A stretch of 64,000 nt of DNA. It comes from Rhodopirellula baltica SH 1 (GTDB lineage: Bacteria > Planctomycetota > Planctomycetia > Pirellulales > Pirellulaceae). Positions 1 through 8,688 of this stretch are shown here, piece by piece. The position numbers and the translations under genes are program-made. Where the stretch lies: contig NC_005027.1 in assembly GCF_000196115.1 (NCBI RefSeq), positions 6,692,001-6,756,000 on the forward strand. Direction: 5' to 3'. How positions within the stretch are numbered: position 1 is the first letter of the stretch; each line of letters opens with the position of its first letter. The notes below the pieces were generated by a model, which was given only the letters and a program-made list of their open reading frames with translations, was not told the origin of the DNA and ran no database searches.

Positions 1-1116
1 CACCGCTGACTTGATTGCGAAACGGTTGGTCAGCAACACATCGGCCATCCAAGCATCCAGGTCGGCTTGCATTGCCATCGCGTCAGCGATTGGCCGTTCG
101 TCCAGCGTCTTTTCTTCCATTCGATAAAGTAACGCTAGCACGTCGTCGGTCAAAATGGTCCACCGCAGCCATTGTTTGCGGAACCACTGTGGAATCAGTC
201 CACGACGAGGTGAACCGACAACGGCCAGAGTGAATGCGAAACCGGTGGCAACTGCCATCATGCCGGCGGTGGTCGTGCTACGGAAACCGAACCAAGTTGG
301 GATTTCGACGGCGGCGACATGTCCGGCCCATGCGCAGACGGCACCTATCAAGCAAGCCAGCACGATCATCATGCCCAACCGATCGGTCAGCAAATAGGCG
401 GTCGCGGCGGGCACGACCAGCATGGCAACGACCAAGATATTGCCCACGCTTTCGAAACAGGCAACGGCCGTCACGGCGACCAAAGTCATCAGTACATAGT
501 GAATCGCTTTGGCCGAGAACCCGCTGGAGGTGGCCAGTTCAGCGTCAAAGGTTGCCATCTTCAGTTCCTTGAAGAACAAGATGACAAATGCCGCGTTGAT
601 GAAAGTCACGATCGACAGAACCACGACCACGCGAGGGATTTCGGTGGAACCGAGAATCGGTATGGGAACCGTCCACGTATCCAGTGGCGTGGATTCAATC
701 GCACCGTAGAGCACGCATCCGGGATCGAGATCCACTCGGTCGGCGGCCAACACAATCATCACCAAGCCGGCGGCAAACAACGTGGTGAAGACGACGCCCA
801 TGGAGGCACCTTCGTCGACTTCACCACGAACGTGAATCCAGTCTGATAGGAGTGCGGTGAGAACACCCACGATCACCGCACCAAGGAACATCCAGCCGCT
901 GCTTCGGCTGCCCGAGATGAGAAAAGCCGCGGCCAAACCGGGCAACACCGCGTGGCTGATCGCATCACCAAGCAGGCTCATGCGGCGAAGTACCAAAAAG
1001 CAACCGAGCAGCGACGAGGCGACCGCGCACAGCATCCCCGCCGCGACGATCCAACCGTCCAACGCCCAATTCCATTCCACCATCCAAAATGGTTCGGTGT
1101 CAGCCTGTCCGATCAT
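1..1116 (-). CDS. Metal (Mn/Zn/Fe) ABC transporter permease with C-terminal extension, 3' end outside window
   Basis: This is the second inner-membrane permease of a cluster-9-type metal importer. Translating the minus strand from the ATG at 1116 gives 372 open codons to the window edge, so the C-terminus is missing. The N-terminal ~280 residues alternate hydrophobic helices with the family signature 'LLGDAISHAVLPG' near residue 47. After the last helix an arginine-rich stretch leads into a soluble tail (from about residue 300) that resembles a winged-helix domain ('ILTDDVLALLYRMEEK'). A typical ZnuB/MntC-type permease is ~280-300 residues, so this one is extended. Its start overlaps the stop of the upstream permease as ATGA, implying translational coupling. 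The permease family is secure; the tail assignment is inference. Confidence 0.85.
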   Translation of the reverse strand, partial: MIGQADTEPFWMVEWNWALDGWIVAAGMLCAVASSLLGCFLVLRRMSLLGDAISHAVLPGLAAAFLISGSRSSGWMFLGAVIVGVLTALLSDWIHVRGEVDEGASMGVVFTTLFAAGLVMIVLAADRVDLDPGCVLYGAIESTPLDTWTVPIPILGSTEIPRVVVVLSIVTFINAAFVILFFKELKMATFDAELATSSGFSAKAIHYVLMTLVAVTAVACFESVGNILVVAMLVVPAATAYLLTDRLGMMIVLACLIGAVCAWAGHVAAVEIPTWFGFRSTTTAGMMAVATGFAFTLAVVGSPRRGLIPQWFRKQWLRWTILTDDVLALLYRMEEKTLDERPIADAMAMQADLDAWMADVLLTNRFAIKSAV

Positions 1117-2447
1117 GCTTCGACTCCTTCGGTGGAGGAAGCGTGCGGGTCGGTTGGCATACGACGTTCACCCAGTTCTGCGTTGAGCAGCGATTCGAGT
1201 TCTGCAACCGTTTCGGGTTCGAGCACGTGTTCAATCGCATCGGCATCCCGGTCGACTCGTTGAGGAGCGATGTCGGCATGGTGAATCAAATACAGTTCCC
1301 ACAATCGGTGACGCCGTGTCAGCCGGCGAGCCTCCGATTCACCTCGTTTGGTGAGGGCGAATTCCATCTTTGTAATGTTCTCGCTGATCCATCCATCGCT
1401 GGATGCCTGTTCCAAAATTTTACGCAATCGTTTGTTCGACCAACTGCGGGCTTGCACCAATTCTTCCCAAGAAACGGACAGCCGGCTCGGGTCGGTTTCG
1501 AACAATTCGTAGAGTTCTCGCAGCAGGTGCTGACGATCGATGCTGGCGTTGAGGGACCGACGACGCCACATCCGAATCAGCAAACCGCGGCGGGCACCGA
1601 CAAAGAAACTGATGAGAAAACCCACTCCGGTTGTCAGCACGATCATCGCACCGCTGGGCAGTCGCGGCAGCATCGCGCTGGCGGCGGCTCCCACCAAACA
1701 CCCCACCATTCCGATCGCTGACGAGAGCACCATCATCCAAACCAAACGGTCCGTCCAAAACCGAGCCGAAGCGGCGGGGATGACCAAAAGCGCGATCACC
1801 AATACGAGGCCAACCGCCTGCAGGCCGATGATCGTGATCACCACCACGACGCTCATCAATGCCGCATCGAGCAACACGACCGGGTAGCCTCGCGAGCCGG
1901 CAAAGGCTTCGTCAAAACAAAGCAGCTTGAATTCCTTGAACAGCCCCACGCAGATCACCACGCAGATCAACGATGCGATCGCGATCAACCACGCGTCGCT
2001 CGCGACCATCGATGCGGTTTTGCCGTAGATGAATGATTCCAGTCCTGCCTTGTTGCCGTTTTTCATCTGTTGGGCGATGCCGAGCAGTTCCAGACCGAGT
2101 CCGAAAAAGACACTCAGCACGATGCCCAACGCAGCATCCTCTTTAATACGAGTGCCACGTCGGATGATCAGAATGGAAGCGATTCCAAACATTCCCGAAG
2201 CGGTGGCACCGGCCAGCAAAACCGGCAATGAACGGCCATCGCCACCCATCGCGGTCACCCAAAGGAATGCGATCGCAATACCGGGCAGCGCAGCGTGCGC
2301 GAGAGCATCGCCCACCAACGCTCGGCGACGAAGCAACGTGAAGCAGCCGACCAGTCCAGCGGCGAGCCCCAGCATCGCGGCCCCAAATATCACGACTCGC
2401 GTGTTGTGATCTTGCAGACTGATCACCCGCCAAAGTTGCTCGGTCAT
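1113..2447 (-). CDS. Metal ABC transporter permease fused to a DtxR/IdeR-like repressor domain (YtgCR-like)
   Basis: A 444-residue membrane permease. Residues ~1-290 are hydrophobic helices with 'LVGDALAHAALPG' near residue 45 and a second family motif around 'FDEAFAGSRGYP'. Residues ~300-440 are soluble and look like an iron-dependent repressor: a winged helix ('EELVQARSWSNKRLRKILEQ', then 'GWISENI') followed by 'RRHRLWELYLIHHADI' and 'DADAIEHVLEPE', the DtxR metal-binding/dimerisation signature. The fusion matches chlamydial YtgCR, where a DtxR-like domain is cleaved from a permease. The gene order here (binding protein, ATPase, permease-repressor, permease) is also that of ytgABCD. The start overlaps the ATPase stop as TGATG. 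Whether the domain is released or binds DNA is not shown by sequence. Confidence 0.9.
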   Translation of the reverse strand: MTEQLWRVISLQDHNTRVVIFGAAMLGLAAGLVGCFTLLRRRALVGDALAHAALPGIAIAFLWVTAMGGDGRSLPVLLAGATASGMFGIASILIIRRGTRIKEDAALGIVLSVFFGLGLELLGIAQQMKNGNKAGLESFIYGKTASMVASDAWLIAIASLICVVICVGLFKEFKLLCFDEAFAGSRGYPVVLLDAALMSVVVVITIIGLQAVGLVLVIALLVIPAASARFWTDRLVWMMVLSSAIGMVGCLVGAAASAMLPRLPSGAMIVLTTGVGFLISFFVGARRGLLIRMWRRRSLNASIDRQHLLRELYELFETDPSRLSVSWEELVQARSWSNKRLRKILEQASSDGWISENITKMEFALTKRGESEARRLTRRHRLWELYLIHHADIAPQRVDRDADAIEHVLEPETVAELESLLNAELGERRMPTDPHASSTEGVEA

Positions 2448-3289
2448 CAGATCGAACGTTCCCGACGACGCATGGCTTCGGTGGCTTCGTCCAACAATGT
2501 CAAACGGCCCCCGTATGTCTTCTGCAAGTTTTCGCTGGTGAAGACATCCTCGGTTTTGCCCGACGCAACGACTCGCATGTTCAGCAACACGACGTAGTCA
2601 AAGTAGTCAGGCACCGATTGCAAATCGTGGTGAATGACGACGGCGGTTTTGCCATCGGCACGCATCTGACGCAGCAGATCGATGATCGCCGCTTCCGTTG
2701 CCGCGTCAACGGCGGCGAGCGGTTCATCCATTAAATACAAATCCGCGTTTTGGACGAGTGCTCGCGCCAAGAAGGTGCGTTGTTGTTGCCCACCGGACAG
2801 TTGGCTGATTTGACGGTGAGCCAAGTCCGCGATGCCGACTCTCGCCAGTGCTTCACGAGCCAAGTCGCGATGCTTTTTGCGAACCGGCATGCACCAACCC
2901 AAGCGTCGATACAAACCCATCGTCACCACATCGAGTGCATCCACCGGAAAGTCCCAGTCCACGCTCTCGCGTTGCGGGACGTAGCCGACTCGGCCGCGGG
3001 ATTTGGCGTAGGGTTGGCCAAAGACCTCGACTCGCCCCGATGCTCGCGGAATCAAGTCCATGGCGGCTTTGAGAAGCGTGCTCTTGCCGGCGCCGTTGGG
3101 ACCAACAATGCCGACCAAATTGCCAGCCGGAATCTCCAGTTCGACATCCCAAATGACCGGTTTGCGGTGATACGCCACCGTCAAATCGTCAACCTTCAAC
3201 GCAATGGACGACGACCCTTCCCCGTCGCCGGTTGATCCGGCGGGTTTGTTCGAAACAAAGGAATCGGCGGGGGGGACGGACGAACTCAT
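2447..3289 (-). CDS. Metal ABC transporter ATP-binding protein
   Basis: ATPase subunit that drives metal import through the two permeases encoded directly downstream. In its 280 residues are a Walker A motif GPNGAGKST (63-71), Q-loop glutamine in 'YVPQRESVDW' (~106), ABC signature LSGGQ (164-168), Walker B 'LYLMDEP' (184-190) and an H-loop histidine in 'VIHHD' (~220). The first ~28 residues are Ser/Pro/Gly-rich and precede the conserved fold, so an internal start cannot be excluded. The gene ends in a one-base TGATG overlap with the permease-repressor gene. It is separated from the binding-protein gene upstream by ~310 bases that hold a repeat element, so transcription across that gap is uncertain. 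Confidence 0.95.
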   Translation of the reverse strand: MSSSVPPADSFVSNKPAGSTGDGEGSSSIALKVDDLTVAYHRKPVIWDVELEIPAGNLVGIVGPNGAGKSTLLKAAMDLIPRASGRVEVFGQPYAKSRGRVGYVPQRESVDWDFPVDALDVVTMGLYRRLGWCMPVRKKHRDLAREALARVGIADLAHRQISQLSGGQQQRTFLARALVQNADLYLMDEPLAAVDAATEAAIIDLLRQMRADGKTAVVIHHDLQSVPDYFDYVVLLNMRVVASGKTEDVFTSENLQKTYGGRLTLLDEATEAMRRRERSI

Positions 3290-3312
3290 GGACTAACACT
3301 GAGGGGCTGGAA

Positions 3313-3589
3313 TAGCGGTCTGTTGATTTAGTTGTATACCGAATGACAACAATTAGCCGATGGGCGTTGGCCGAATGACACTTACTTCACCCTCCCTCAG
3401 GGAGGGTCGGCCCGCTTCGGGCCGGGGAGGGCGAACCTAAAACCAGGTGTGTAACCCTCCCCTTGCTTCGCTCGACCCTCCCAGGGGGAGGGTGAATTCG
3501 TAAAGTAAGTGCCATTGGGCGTTAGCCCTGGTTGGCTTCTTGTTAACCGCCGCTAACGCGGTGCGGCTCATTCAATCAACAGGCTGCTA
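3313..3589. repeat. MITE-like composite intergenic repeat with terminal inverted repeats
   Basis: This element fills the gap between the ATPase and binding-protein genes. Outer ends: TAGCGGTCTGTTGATT (3313-3328) is the inverted copy, 14 of 16 matching, of 3574-3589. Inner inverted repeat: AATGACACTTACTT (3374-3387) against 3503-3516, 13 of 14 matching. Between these lie G/C-rich hairpins: ACCCTCCC...GGGAGGGT (3389-3407), CGGCCCG...CGGGCCG (3408-3424) and a further ACCCTCCC/GGGAGGGT pair near 3475-3493. No coding frame is credible. The nested symmetry suggests a non-autonomous mobile element or an RNA-structured intergenic repeat. It ends 10 bases from the binding-protein stop codon. Confidence 0.7.
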
Positions 3590-3598
3590 GGACGAAAT

Positions 3599-4669
3599 CT
3601 AGTTTGGGGCGTTGGACGATTCGTTGATCGTATCCGCGTCCATGCTCAGTTTGCCTCGCAATCCATTTTCCGGGGCTTCGCCTCCCAGAGCTCGAGTGAT
3701 CAAGGTCACATTGTGATCAATCATGCCCAGGTAGGTGCCTTCGTATGTTCCCTCTTCACCGGCAGCATCCGAAAACAGTTCGCCGCCAATCGTGACGGAG
3801 TGCCCACGCGAATTGGCGCCATCGATCAAAGCTTGGATGCTCTTGCCGTTGACGCTTGTTTCGACGAAGACAGCCGGAACCTTCTTTTCGACAATCAAGT
3901 CGACCAGCTCATTGATGCGTTGCAAACCAGCTTCTGAATCAGTTGAAATGCCCTGCACGCCCATCACATCAATCCCGTACGCTCGTCCAAGGTAGCCGAA
4001 CGCATCGTGTGAGGTGATCAAGATTCGTTGGTCTTCCGGGATGGTCGCGAGGGCGGCTTTGGCATCGTCAGCCAGCAACTGCAGCTCTGCTTGATACTTC
4101 TCCGAATTGGCTTGGAAGGTACCTTGATAATCAGGCAATTCCTCCCCCAAAACAGTCGCGACTTTGTCGGCCGTGAGCGACCATAGTTCGACGTCGAACC
4201 AAACATGCGGATCGGCATGACCTGATCGTTCAGAATCTGAAAGGAGTTTGTCCTTGTCCAAGTGTTCGGTCACCGCGATCACTTGTTTCGACTTTCCAAC
4301 CTTCTCAAGCGTGAAGGACATTTTGCCCTCGAGCATCAATCCCGAATAGAACACCACGTCCGCCTCTTTGATTTGAGCCATGTCGTCTCGAGTCGGCCTG
4401 TAGAGGTGTGGGTCAACGCCGGGCCCAAGCAACACGGTGACTTCGATTTGGTCACCGCCGACGGCTTTGACGACGTCGCCCACCATGGCCGTCGTCGCGA
4501 GAACTTGCAGCTTGTTGCTCTTCGTTTTGCCGGCGGAGTTGGTGCATCCTTTGGTTGCCGCAAAACCGAAAATCAACATTGCTCCGGCCATCAGCACGAC
4601 CGCCCAGCGAGACGCTGTTGATCGGGCGGGCGCGTGCGCTGAAGGCTCGGTGGGAATCGCAGAATTCAT
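3599..4669 (-). CDS. Metal ABC transporter substrate-binding protein (TroA/ZnuA/MntA family)
   Basis: Periplasmic metal-binding component of the importer. I take the ATG at 4669 because it overlaps the Nudix stop as ATGA; an in-frame ATG at 4699 is less likely. The 356-residue product has a hydrophobic signal (~21-40) with a cysteine in 'TKGC' at ~42 that could be lipidated, although the lipobox is weak. The four metal ligands expected for the cluster-9 family can be placed: His in 'VDPHLY' (~88), His in 'DPHVW' (~155), Glu in 'VFVE' (~270) and Asp in 'LFSD' (~301). It lacks the long His-rich loop of many zinc-specific ZnuA proteins, which favours Mn or Fe, but the substrate cannot be fixed from sequence. 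Confidence 0.92.
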   Translation of the reverse strand: MNSAIPTEPSAHAPARSTASRWAVVLMAGAMLIFGFAATKGCTNSAGKTKSNKLQVLATTAMVGDVVKAVGGDQIEVTVLLGPGVDPHLYRPTRDDMAQIKEADVVFYSGLMLEGKMSFTLEKVGKSKQVIAVTEHLDKDKLLSDSERSGHADPHVWFDVELWSLTADKVATVLGEELPDYQGTFQANSEKYQAELQLLADDAKAALATIPEDQRILITSHDAFGYLGRAYGIDVMGVQGISTDSEAGLQRINELVDLIVEKKVPAVFVETSVNGKSIQALIDGANSRGHSVTIGGELFSDAAGEEGTYEGTYLGMIDHNVTLITRALGGEAPENGLRGKLSMDADTINESSNAPN

Positions 4670-5445
4670 TTGGAGGTCTTCTTTCGTTCTTGAAGCCATT
4701 GTTCCACCGCGATTCGATTGGATGGGAATGCCATGTTGTTCAGTTCACGTTTGGTCGGAACGCACCATTTGAATTCAGTCAGTTCACTCGGTTCCAATTG
4801 GATTTTCGCATTTGCGTGCACTTTGCAAACAAAGAACAAATCAATCACATCAGCGGTCACGCCAGCGTAGGTGTAATTGTTCGGGCCGGTGGTCAATAGC
4901 GACAGTTCGGTCACTTTGAGTTGTGTTTCTTCGGTGACTTCACGACGCAATGCTTCTTCAATGGACTCGCCTCGATCGACAAAGCCGCCCGGCAATCCCC
5001 ACTGACCTTTACCTGGGTCGCGTGCTCGACGGACGAGCAACAGTTCTTGGTCTTCGTTGACGATCAATCCACCGACTGCGGCAACGGGACCGAAGAAGAA
5101 CGCGAAACCGCATTCATGGCACCGAAATGGAATTTCACCGGGGTTGTCGTTGGGCGTTTGGCACGACGGACAATACCGAAACGCTTTTTCAATCGGTTCT
5201 TGAGAACGCTTTGGTGGTGCGGAGCTCTTTTTGCGAACGCTCTTGACGGCAGATTTCTTCGCCGTCTTCTTCGTCGATTTCTTCGGCTTTTTGGTGGTCG
5301 ATCTCCCAACGCTACTCTTGCTCGTCGGGTGTGCCGCGGGATGAGAGGAGCGAGTTGATTTGCGAGAAGACTTCTTCGCCGATTTTCGCGAAGCGGACTT
5401 CTTGGTCAATTTTTTGACAGTTGCAGCGCTGGGTTTTTTCTTCAT
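4666..5445 (-). CDS. Nudix hydrolase with zinc ribbon and lysine-rich histone-like tail
   Basis: Hydrolase of a nucleoside-diphosphate-linked substrate. The Nudix box is complete at residues ~154-176 (G, five residues, E, seven residues, then REVTEET), including the REVxEE metal-binding core. A four-cysteine zinc ribbon precedes it (C92, C95, C109, C112), as in NudC-type NADH pyrophosphatases, though the overall length differs from NudC. Residues 1-80 are almost entirely Lys, Ser, Arg, Ala and Thr, like histone-H1/AlgP tails, and may bind nucleic acid or polyphosphate. A strong Shine-Dalgarno, AGGAGGT, sits seven bases before the ATG. It is coupled by ATGA overlaps to the LarA-like gene upstream and the metal-binding protein downstream. 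Substrate unknown. Confidence 0.88.
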   Translation of the reverse strand: MKKKPSAATVKKLTKKSASRKSAKKSSRKSTRSSHPAAHPTSKSSVGRSTTKKPKKSTKKTAKKSAVKSVRKKSSAPPKRSQEPIEKAFRYCPSCQTPNDNPGEIPFRCHECGFAFFFGPVAAVGGLIVNEDQELLLVRRARDPGKGQWGLPGGFVDRGESIEEALRREVTEETQLKVTELSLLTTGPNNYTYAGVTADVIDLFFVCKVHANAKIQLEPSELTEFKWCVPTKRELNNMAFPSNRIAVEQWLQERKKTSK

Positions 5446-6827
5446 GGTTCGACCTCCTCATCGGTCATGGAGAAGGCAACGATGGATTCGGTGTGGTAAT
5501 GCGCCGCCCGCAAAACCCCGGCACCGCTCAGACGTGCTCCCAAAGTTCGGAGCTCTTCGATCGAATGAATCACACCCATCCCGAGTGATTCGACCATGTC
5601 GTCATCCAACTGGCAGTGCAACAGCACGTGTCCATCGGCAATCAATTGATTCCACTGGCGTGCCAATGGCGTTTCCGCATCCCAGTTCTTGAATGCTGTG
5701 TCTTGATCCAAATCGTCGGATCCGTTTGGTTGCGAATCTGCATCATCCAGTTCTGCTGCCTCCGCATTGGATTCGATTCCAATCGGTGGCTGACCAAGTT
5801 CACGCAACCAGACTGGGCTGGGGGAGGTCTTGACCTGCGACCAAATCACAATCGTTCCGCCCAGGGTGACGTGACGTCCGGCAGCGATCGCGGCGCGAGC
5901 CAGGTTCGCCCAAGTCTGCGACGCTTCGTCTCCGTCGAGAGCGGCGACCACCATTTCGGCAGTGGGCACGGTTTCACTGATGGCGGCCGAAGTGCTCGCG
6001 GATTCTTCGCTGTCCCAAGATTCTTGGTCGGCCGTTTCGCCACTGGCGTAAAGGTTGGTCAATTCATGACGCAACGCATCGGGGGTTCCCGCGATCAATC
6101 GACCGAGTTCGCCGGCTGCATCAGCGGAAACCAGCATCATGACTTGCACACCCAACAACCACGCCGCTTCGGATGGTTCGGTTGTCACACCCGTTTGATA
6201 GCGGTGTTGGGTCGCCGCATCGGCAAACAGCGGGAAGATGCCAGTGGGATCAATGTTGTTGATCGCGTCGCGAGCTCGTGCCGAAAGGATCGGCAACGTG
6301 AAATCGGCGTCGACCAAGTCCTTCGCTAAGTAGACCGCTTCGGCGTTTTCGTCGGCAACGATGTAACGCAGGCTTTCGCGGCGATGCGGTTCATGGCGAA
6401 CGACTTCCACCTTCATTGGCTTGAGCGTTTCCTGGCCGGCCTGCACTGCCTCGAGTTCCTCTTGCAGCCGCGCCGTCAAAGATTCGTCGGCTTCATGCCA
6501 TAGCACCACGCTGACCTTTCCCGCGTTGGCTTTGACAAGCGTCGAAAGCACGCCTTGCAAGACGTCCGAGACCCGCGGCACGTTGGGATCGACCGCCAAA
6601 GCCACATGGTCACCGGGAACGATGGCTTCGACAACGGTTGGGAAATCCACCGGCGTTTGCAACATGCTCTCAGCCAGTTTCGCGATCGCCTCAGGCGAAC
6701 CATTGACAGGTTGTGAGCGAGCCGAGAACGACCCCGCCACCGCGGCAGGTCTCAACTCCCACAATTCGCCTTCGACAGCCCCGCGGTAATCCTGGGCTGA
6801 GACGACTGGCAACGAAACACGTTTCAT
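5442..6827 (-). CDS. LarA-like (lactate racemase N-terminal domain, DUF2088-type) protein
   Basis: The 461-residue product (start ATG 6827; an upstream in-frame extension to 6977 lacks a credible start) resembles the N-terminal domain of lactate racemase LarA. 'HVALAVDPNVPRVSDVL' near residue 80 matches the LarA 'DxTRxxP' region, and 'LRYIVADENAEAVYLAKDLVDAD' lies further along. LarA binds a nickel-pincer cofactor through its C-terminal half; that half is not evident here, where the C-terminal part is acidic and variable. Racemase activity is therefore not supported, and planctomycetes carry several such paralogues of unknown role. The stop overlaps the Nudix start as ATGA. The 5' side faces a divergent gene at 6983, so the promoter of this run should lie at 6828-6982. 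Confidence 0.6.
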   Translation of the reverse strand: MKRVSLPVVSAQDYRGAVEGELWELRPAAVAGSFSARSQPVNGSPEAIAKLAESMLQTPVDFPTVVEAIVPGDHVALAVDPNVPRVSDVLQGVLSTLVKANAGKVSVVLWHEADESLTARLQEELEAVQAGQETLKPMKVEVVRHEPHRRESLRYIVADENAEAVYLAKDLVDADFTLPILSARARDAINNIDPTGIFPLFADAATQHRYQTGVTTEPSEAAWLLGVQVMMLVSADAAGELGRLIAGTPDALRHELTNLYASGETADQESWDSEESASTSAAISETVPTAEMVVAALDGDEASQTWANLARAAIAAGRHVTLGGTIVIWSQVKTSPSPVWLRELGQPPIGIESNAEAAELDDADSQPNGSDDLDQDTAFKNWDAETPLARQWNQLIADGHVLLHCQLDDDMVESLGMGVIHSIEELRTLGARLSGAGVLRAAHYHTESIVAFSMTDEEVEP

Positions 6828-6982
6828 GGAACAAGTGACTAAAATGAACGGGATGACCGATTGGATGAAAGCGACCACGCGGCGCTGAGATCGAATGCGG
6901 TTATCGTATCGAATCGCGGTTCCTTGGGAGACCCCAGCGGATCGCAACCAAGCAGCTCTCCTCCTCTTTTCTGGCAATTGCG

Positions 6983-7558
6983 ATGACTCAACTCCTTGCT
7001 GAACAACCGCTCGTGGTTTCGATCATGCTGGGGGTTTTGGCCGCGGCACTGATTTTTAGTTGGTTGCAAACTGGCAAAAAGGCATTGGTCATCGCCGGTT
7101 TGATTTGCGCGGCATTGATTCCTGTCGCTTGGGTCATCGCTGGGAATTGGGTAACCGATGAGGAACGGATCGAGACATTGATTTACGACGTCGCCAAAGC
7201 CGTCGAAGAGGAACGGTATGACGATGTGGTGGAGCTGATTGGTGCTGACCAAACCAAATCACAAGCCGGAAACGAACTTCAACGCTACGAATTTGAAGTC
7301 GCCAAGGTCGGCAACATTCGTTCCATCAAAATGGTTCAGGGATCGGTGCCGCCACAAGCGAACGTGGACATGACGGTGAAGGTAACCGTCAGCGAAAAAC
7401 GCGGGTCCATCAAGAACGTATCGATTCCGCGACGTCTAATGCTGACATTTGAGAAAAGCGGCGACCCCAATGCAGCCCATGGTGGGTGGCTGGTGTCGGA
7501 ATACGCTCATATGCCTGTCATCGGCAAACCCGACGCCTACTCGACGGGGACGTTTTAA
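6983..7558 (+). CDS. Conserved membrane protein of unknown function
   Basis: A 191-residue protein with two N-terminal hydrophobic helices (about residues 8-27 and 33-54) separated by a short basic loop, which places the rest on one side of the membrane. The remainder is a soluble alpha/beta domain beginning 'EERIETLIYDVAKAVEEERYDDVVELI', reminiscent of NTF2-like accessory domains that follow membrane anchors in planctomycete proteins. No catalytic motif is visible. Its stop overlaps the start of thymidylate kinase as TAATG, so the two are probably one transcript. The function is not recognised. Confidence 0.75.
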   Translation: MTQLLAEQPLVVSIMLGVLAAALIFSWLQTGKKALVIAGLICAALIPVAWVIAGNWVTDEERIETLIYDVAKAVEEERYDDVVELIGADQTKSQAGNELQRYEFEVAKVGNIRSIKMVQGSVPPQANVDMTVKVTVSEKRGSIKNVSIPRRLMLTFEKSGDPNAAHGGWLVSEYAHMPVIGKPDAYSTGTF

Positions 7559-8223
7559 TGTCGCCCGGTCCTGGCAATACAGACATGCCGCAAACAAAAT
7601 CGTCGCCGATCGCTCACCCGTATCCGGGGCGATTGATCACGTTGGATGGAATCGACGGTGTTGGGAAATCATCCCAGATCGAAATCTTGGCTGAGCGTCT
7701 ACGATCCGAAGGCCGCAACGTTCTCTGCGTGCGAGATCCCGGTTCGACCGATCTGGGCACGAAGCTGCGAGCGATGTTGCTGGACAGCGATTTGGAAATG
7801 CATCGTCGAACGGAGGCTATGCTGTTCATGGCCAGTCGCTGCGAGATGATCGAATCCACTTTGCGATCGGCGCTCGCTGATGGAGTGACGGTGATCAGCG
7901 ACCGATTCTTGCTGGCCAACGTGGTCTATCAAAGCGTCGGCGGAGAAGTCGACGCGCAGACGTTGTGGCAACTTGGACGACTCGCGTGCGGCGGAGTTCA
8001 GCCGGACGTGACGCTGTTGCTGGATTTGCCCGCTGAGATTTCGATGCAGCGAGTCGGTGGCGAAGCCGATCGAATGGAATCGCGAGGCGTCGATTACATG
8101 GCCAAAGTTCGGCAAGCCTTCTTGGACGAATTGCCCAACGCCGGTGGTCGCACACACGTCATCGATGCATCGGGAACGATCGAAGAAGTCGCCGAAACCA
8201 TCGCAGCGATCGAGCTGTTCTGA
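7558..8223 (+). CDS. tmk: Thymidylate kinase
   Basis: Phosphorylates dTMP to dTDP in DNA-precursor synthesis. From the coupled ATG at 7558 the product is 221 residues, near the usual 205-215. The P-loop is GIDGVGKSS (31-39), followed by 'RDPGSTDLG', the counterpart of the DR(E/D)PGGT dTMP-binding motif, and 'ISDRFLLANVVYQ', equivalent to the DRY-x-S-x-AYQ motif. Threonine of GT is retained, while the usual Tyr after DR is Phe. A later in-frame ATG at 7585 would remove a non-conserved leader and is an alternative start. It is coupled to the upstream membrane protein by TAATG; no terminator was found downstream. Confidence 0.95.
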   Translation: MSPGPGNTDMPQTKSSPIAHPYPGRLITLDGIDGVGKSSQIEILAERLRSEGRNVLCVRDPGSTDLGTKLRAMLLDSDLEMHRRTEAMLFMASRCEMIESTLRSALADGVTVISDRFLLANVVYQSVGGEVDAQTLWQLGRLACGGVQPDVTLLLDLPAEISMQRVGGEADRMESRGVDYMAKVRQAFLDELPNAGGRTHVIDASGTIEEVAETIAAIELF

Positions 8224-8688
8224 TTCAGCCTGTAGGTCTCTACTTCCCGCACACCTGGACGACATCGATCGTTGCAGTGGCAGCCGCCGGGCGACGGAGC
8301 ATTTCAGAATGTGGCTAGGACGTTACAGACTGTTTTCCGATTTGCCGAAGACGCCGGCTCACAAAACCAAGGTCACTTCAGCCGAAGGCCGTTAGGCCCG
8401 GTTATCTCGCCAAAATTCAAGCCAGGCCAACCTTCCAACCAACCGCGAACTCGCCCACCCCTTTCCGCGTCAACCGCAACGCTGCTCACAAAATCTCCGC
8501 TCGAATGTTTTCGCGGTCCAGAGTGTCAGCAGAACGGAAGTCTTGAGCTGTTGAGAGAACAAGTTCGGAACGAATTCGTTTGACACCGGGGAAACAGCTC
8601 AGTCTCGAGCAATCGAAGGGCATCAGGGCGTAAAAAGGCGATCGCAGATAACAATGACCTTCGTCCCCTCTGATCTCAATCGGCGGTC
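8224..8688. other. Gene-free stretch, no supported feature
   Basis: About 465 bases between thymidylate kinase and the small minus-strand gene at 8689. Short open frames here lack codon bias, a start context or a recognisable product. A segment around 8390-8407 has GTTAGGC followed by GGTTATC, a motif mix that resembles repetitive intergenic DNA, but no copy could be matched within the window. It may be decayed sequence marking the edge of the accessory region that begins here. Confidence 0.5.

Noticed and set aside
5442..6827. Functional lactate racemase (LarA)
   Set aside because: Only the N-terminal domain pattern is evident; the nickel-pincer-binding C-terminal half is not recognisable.
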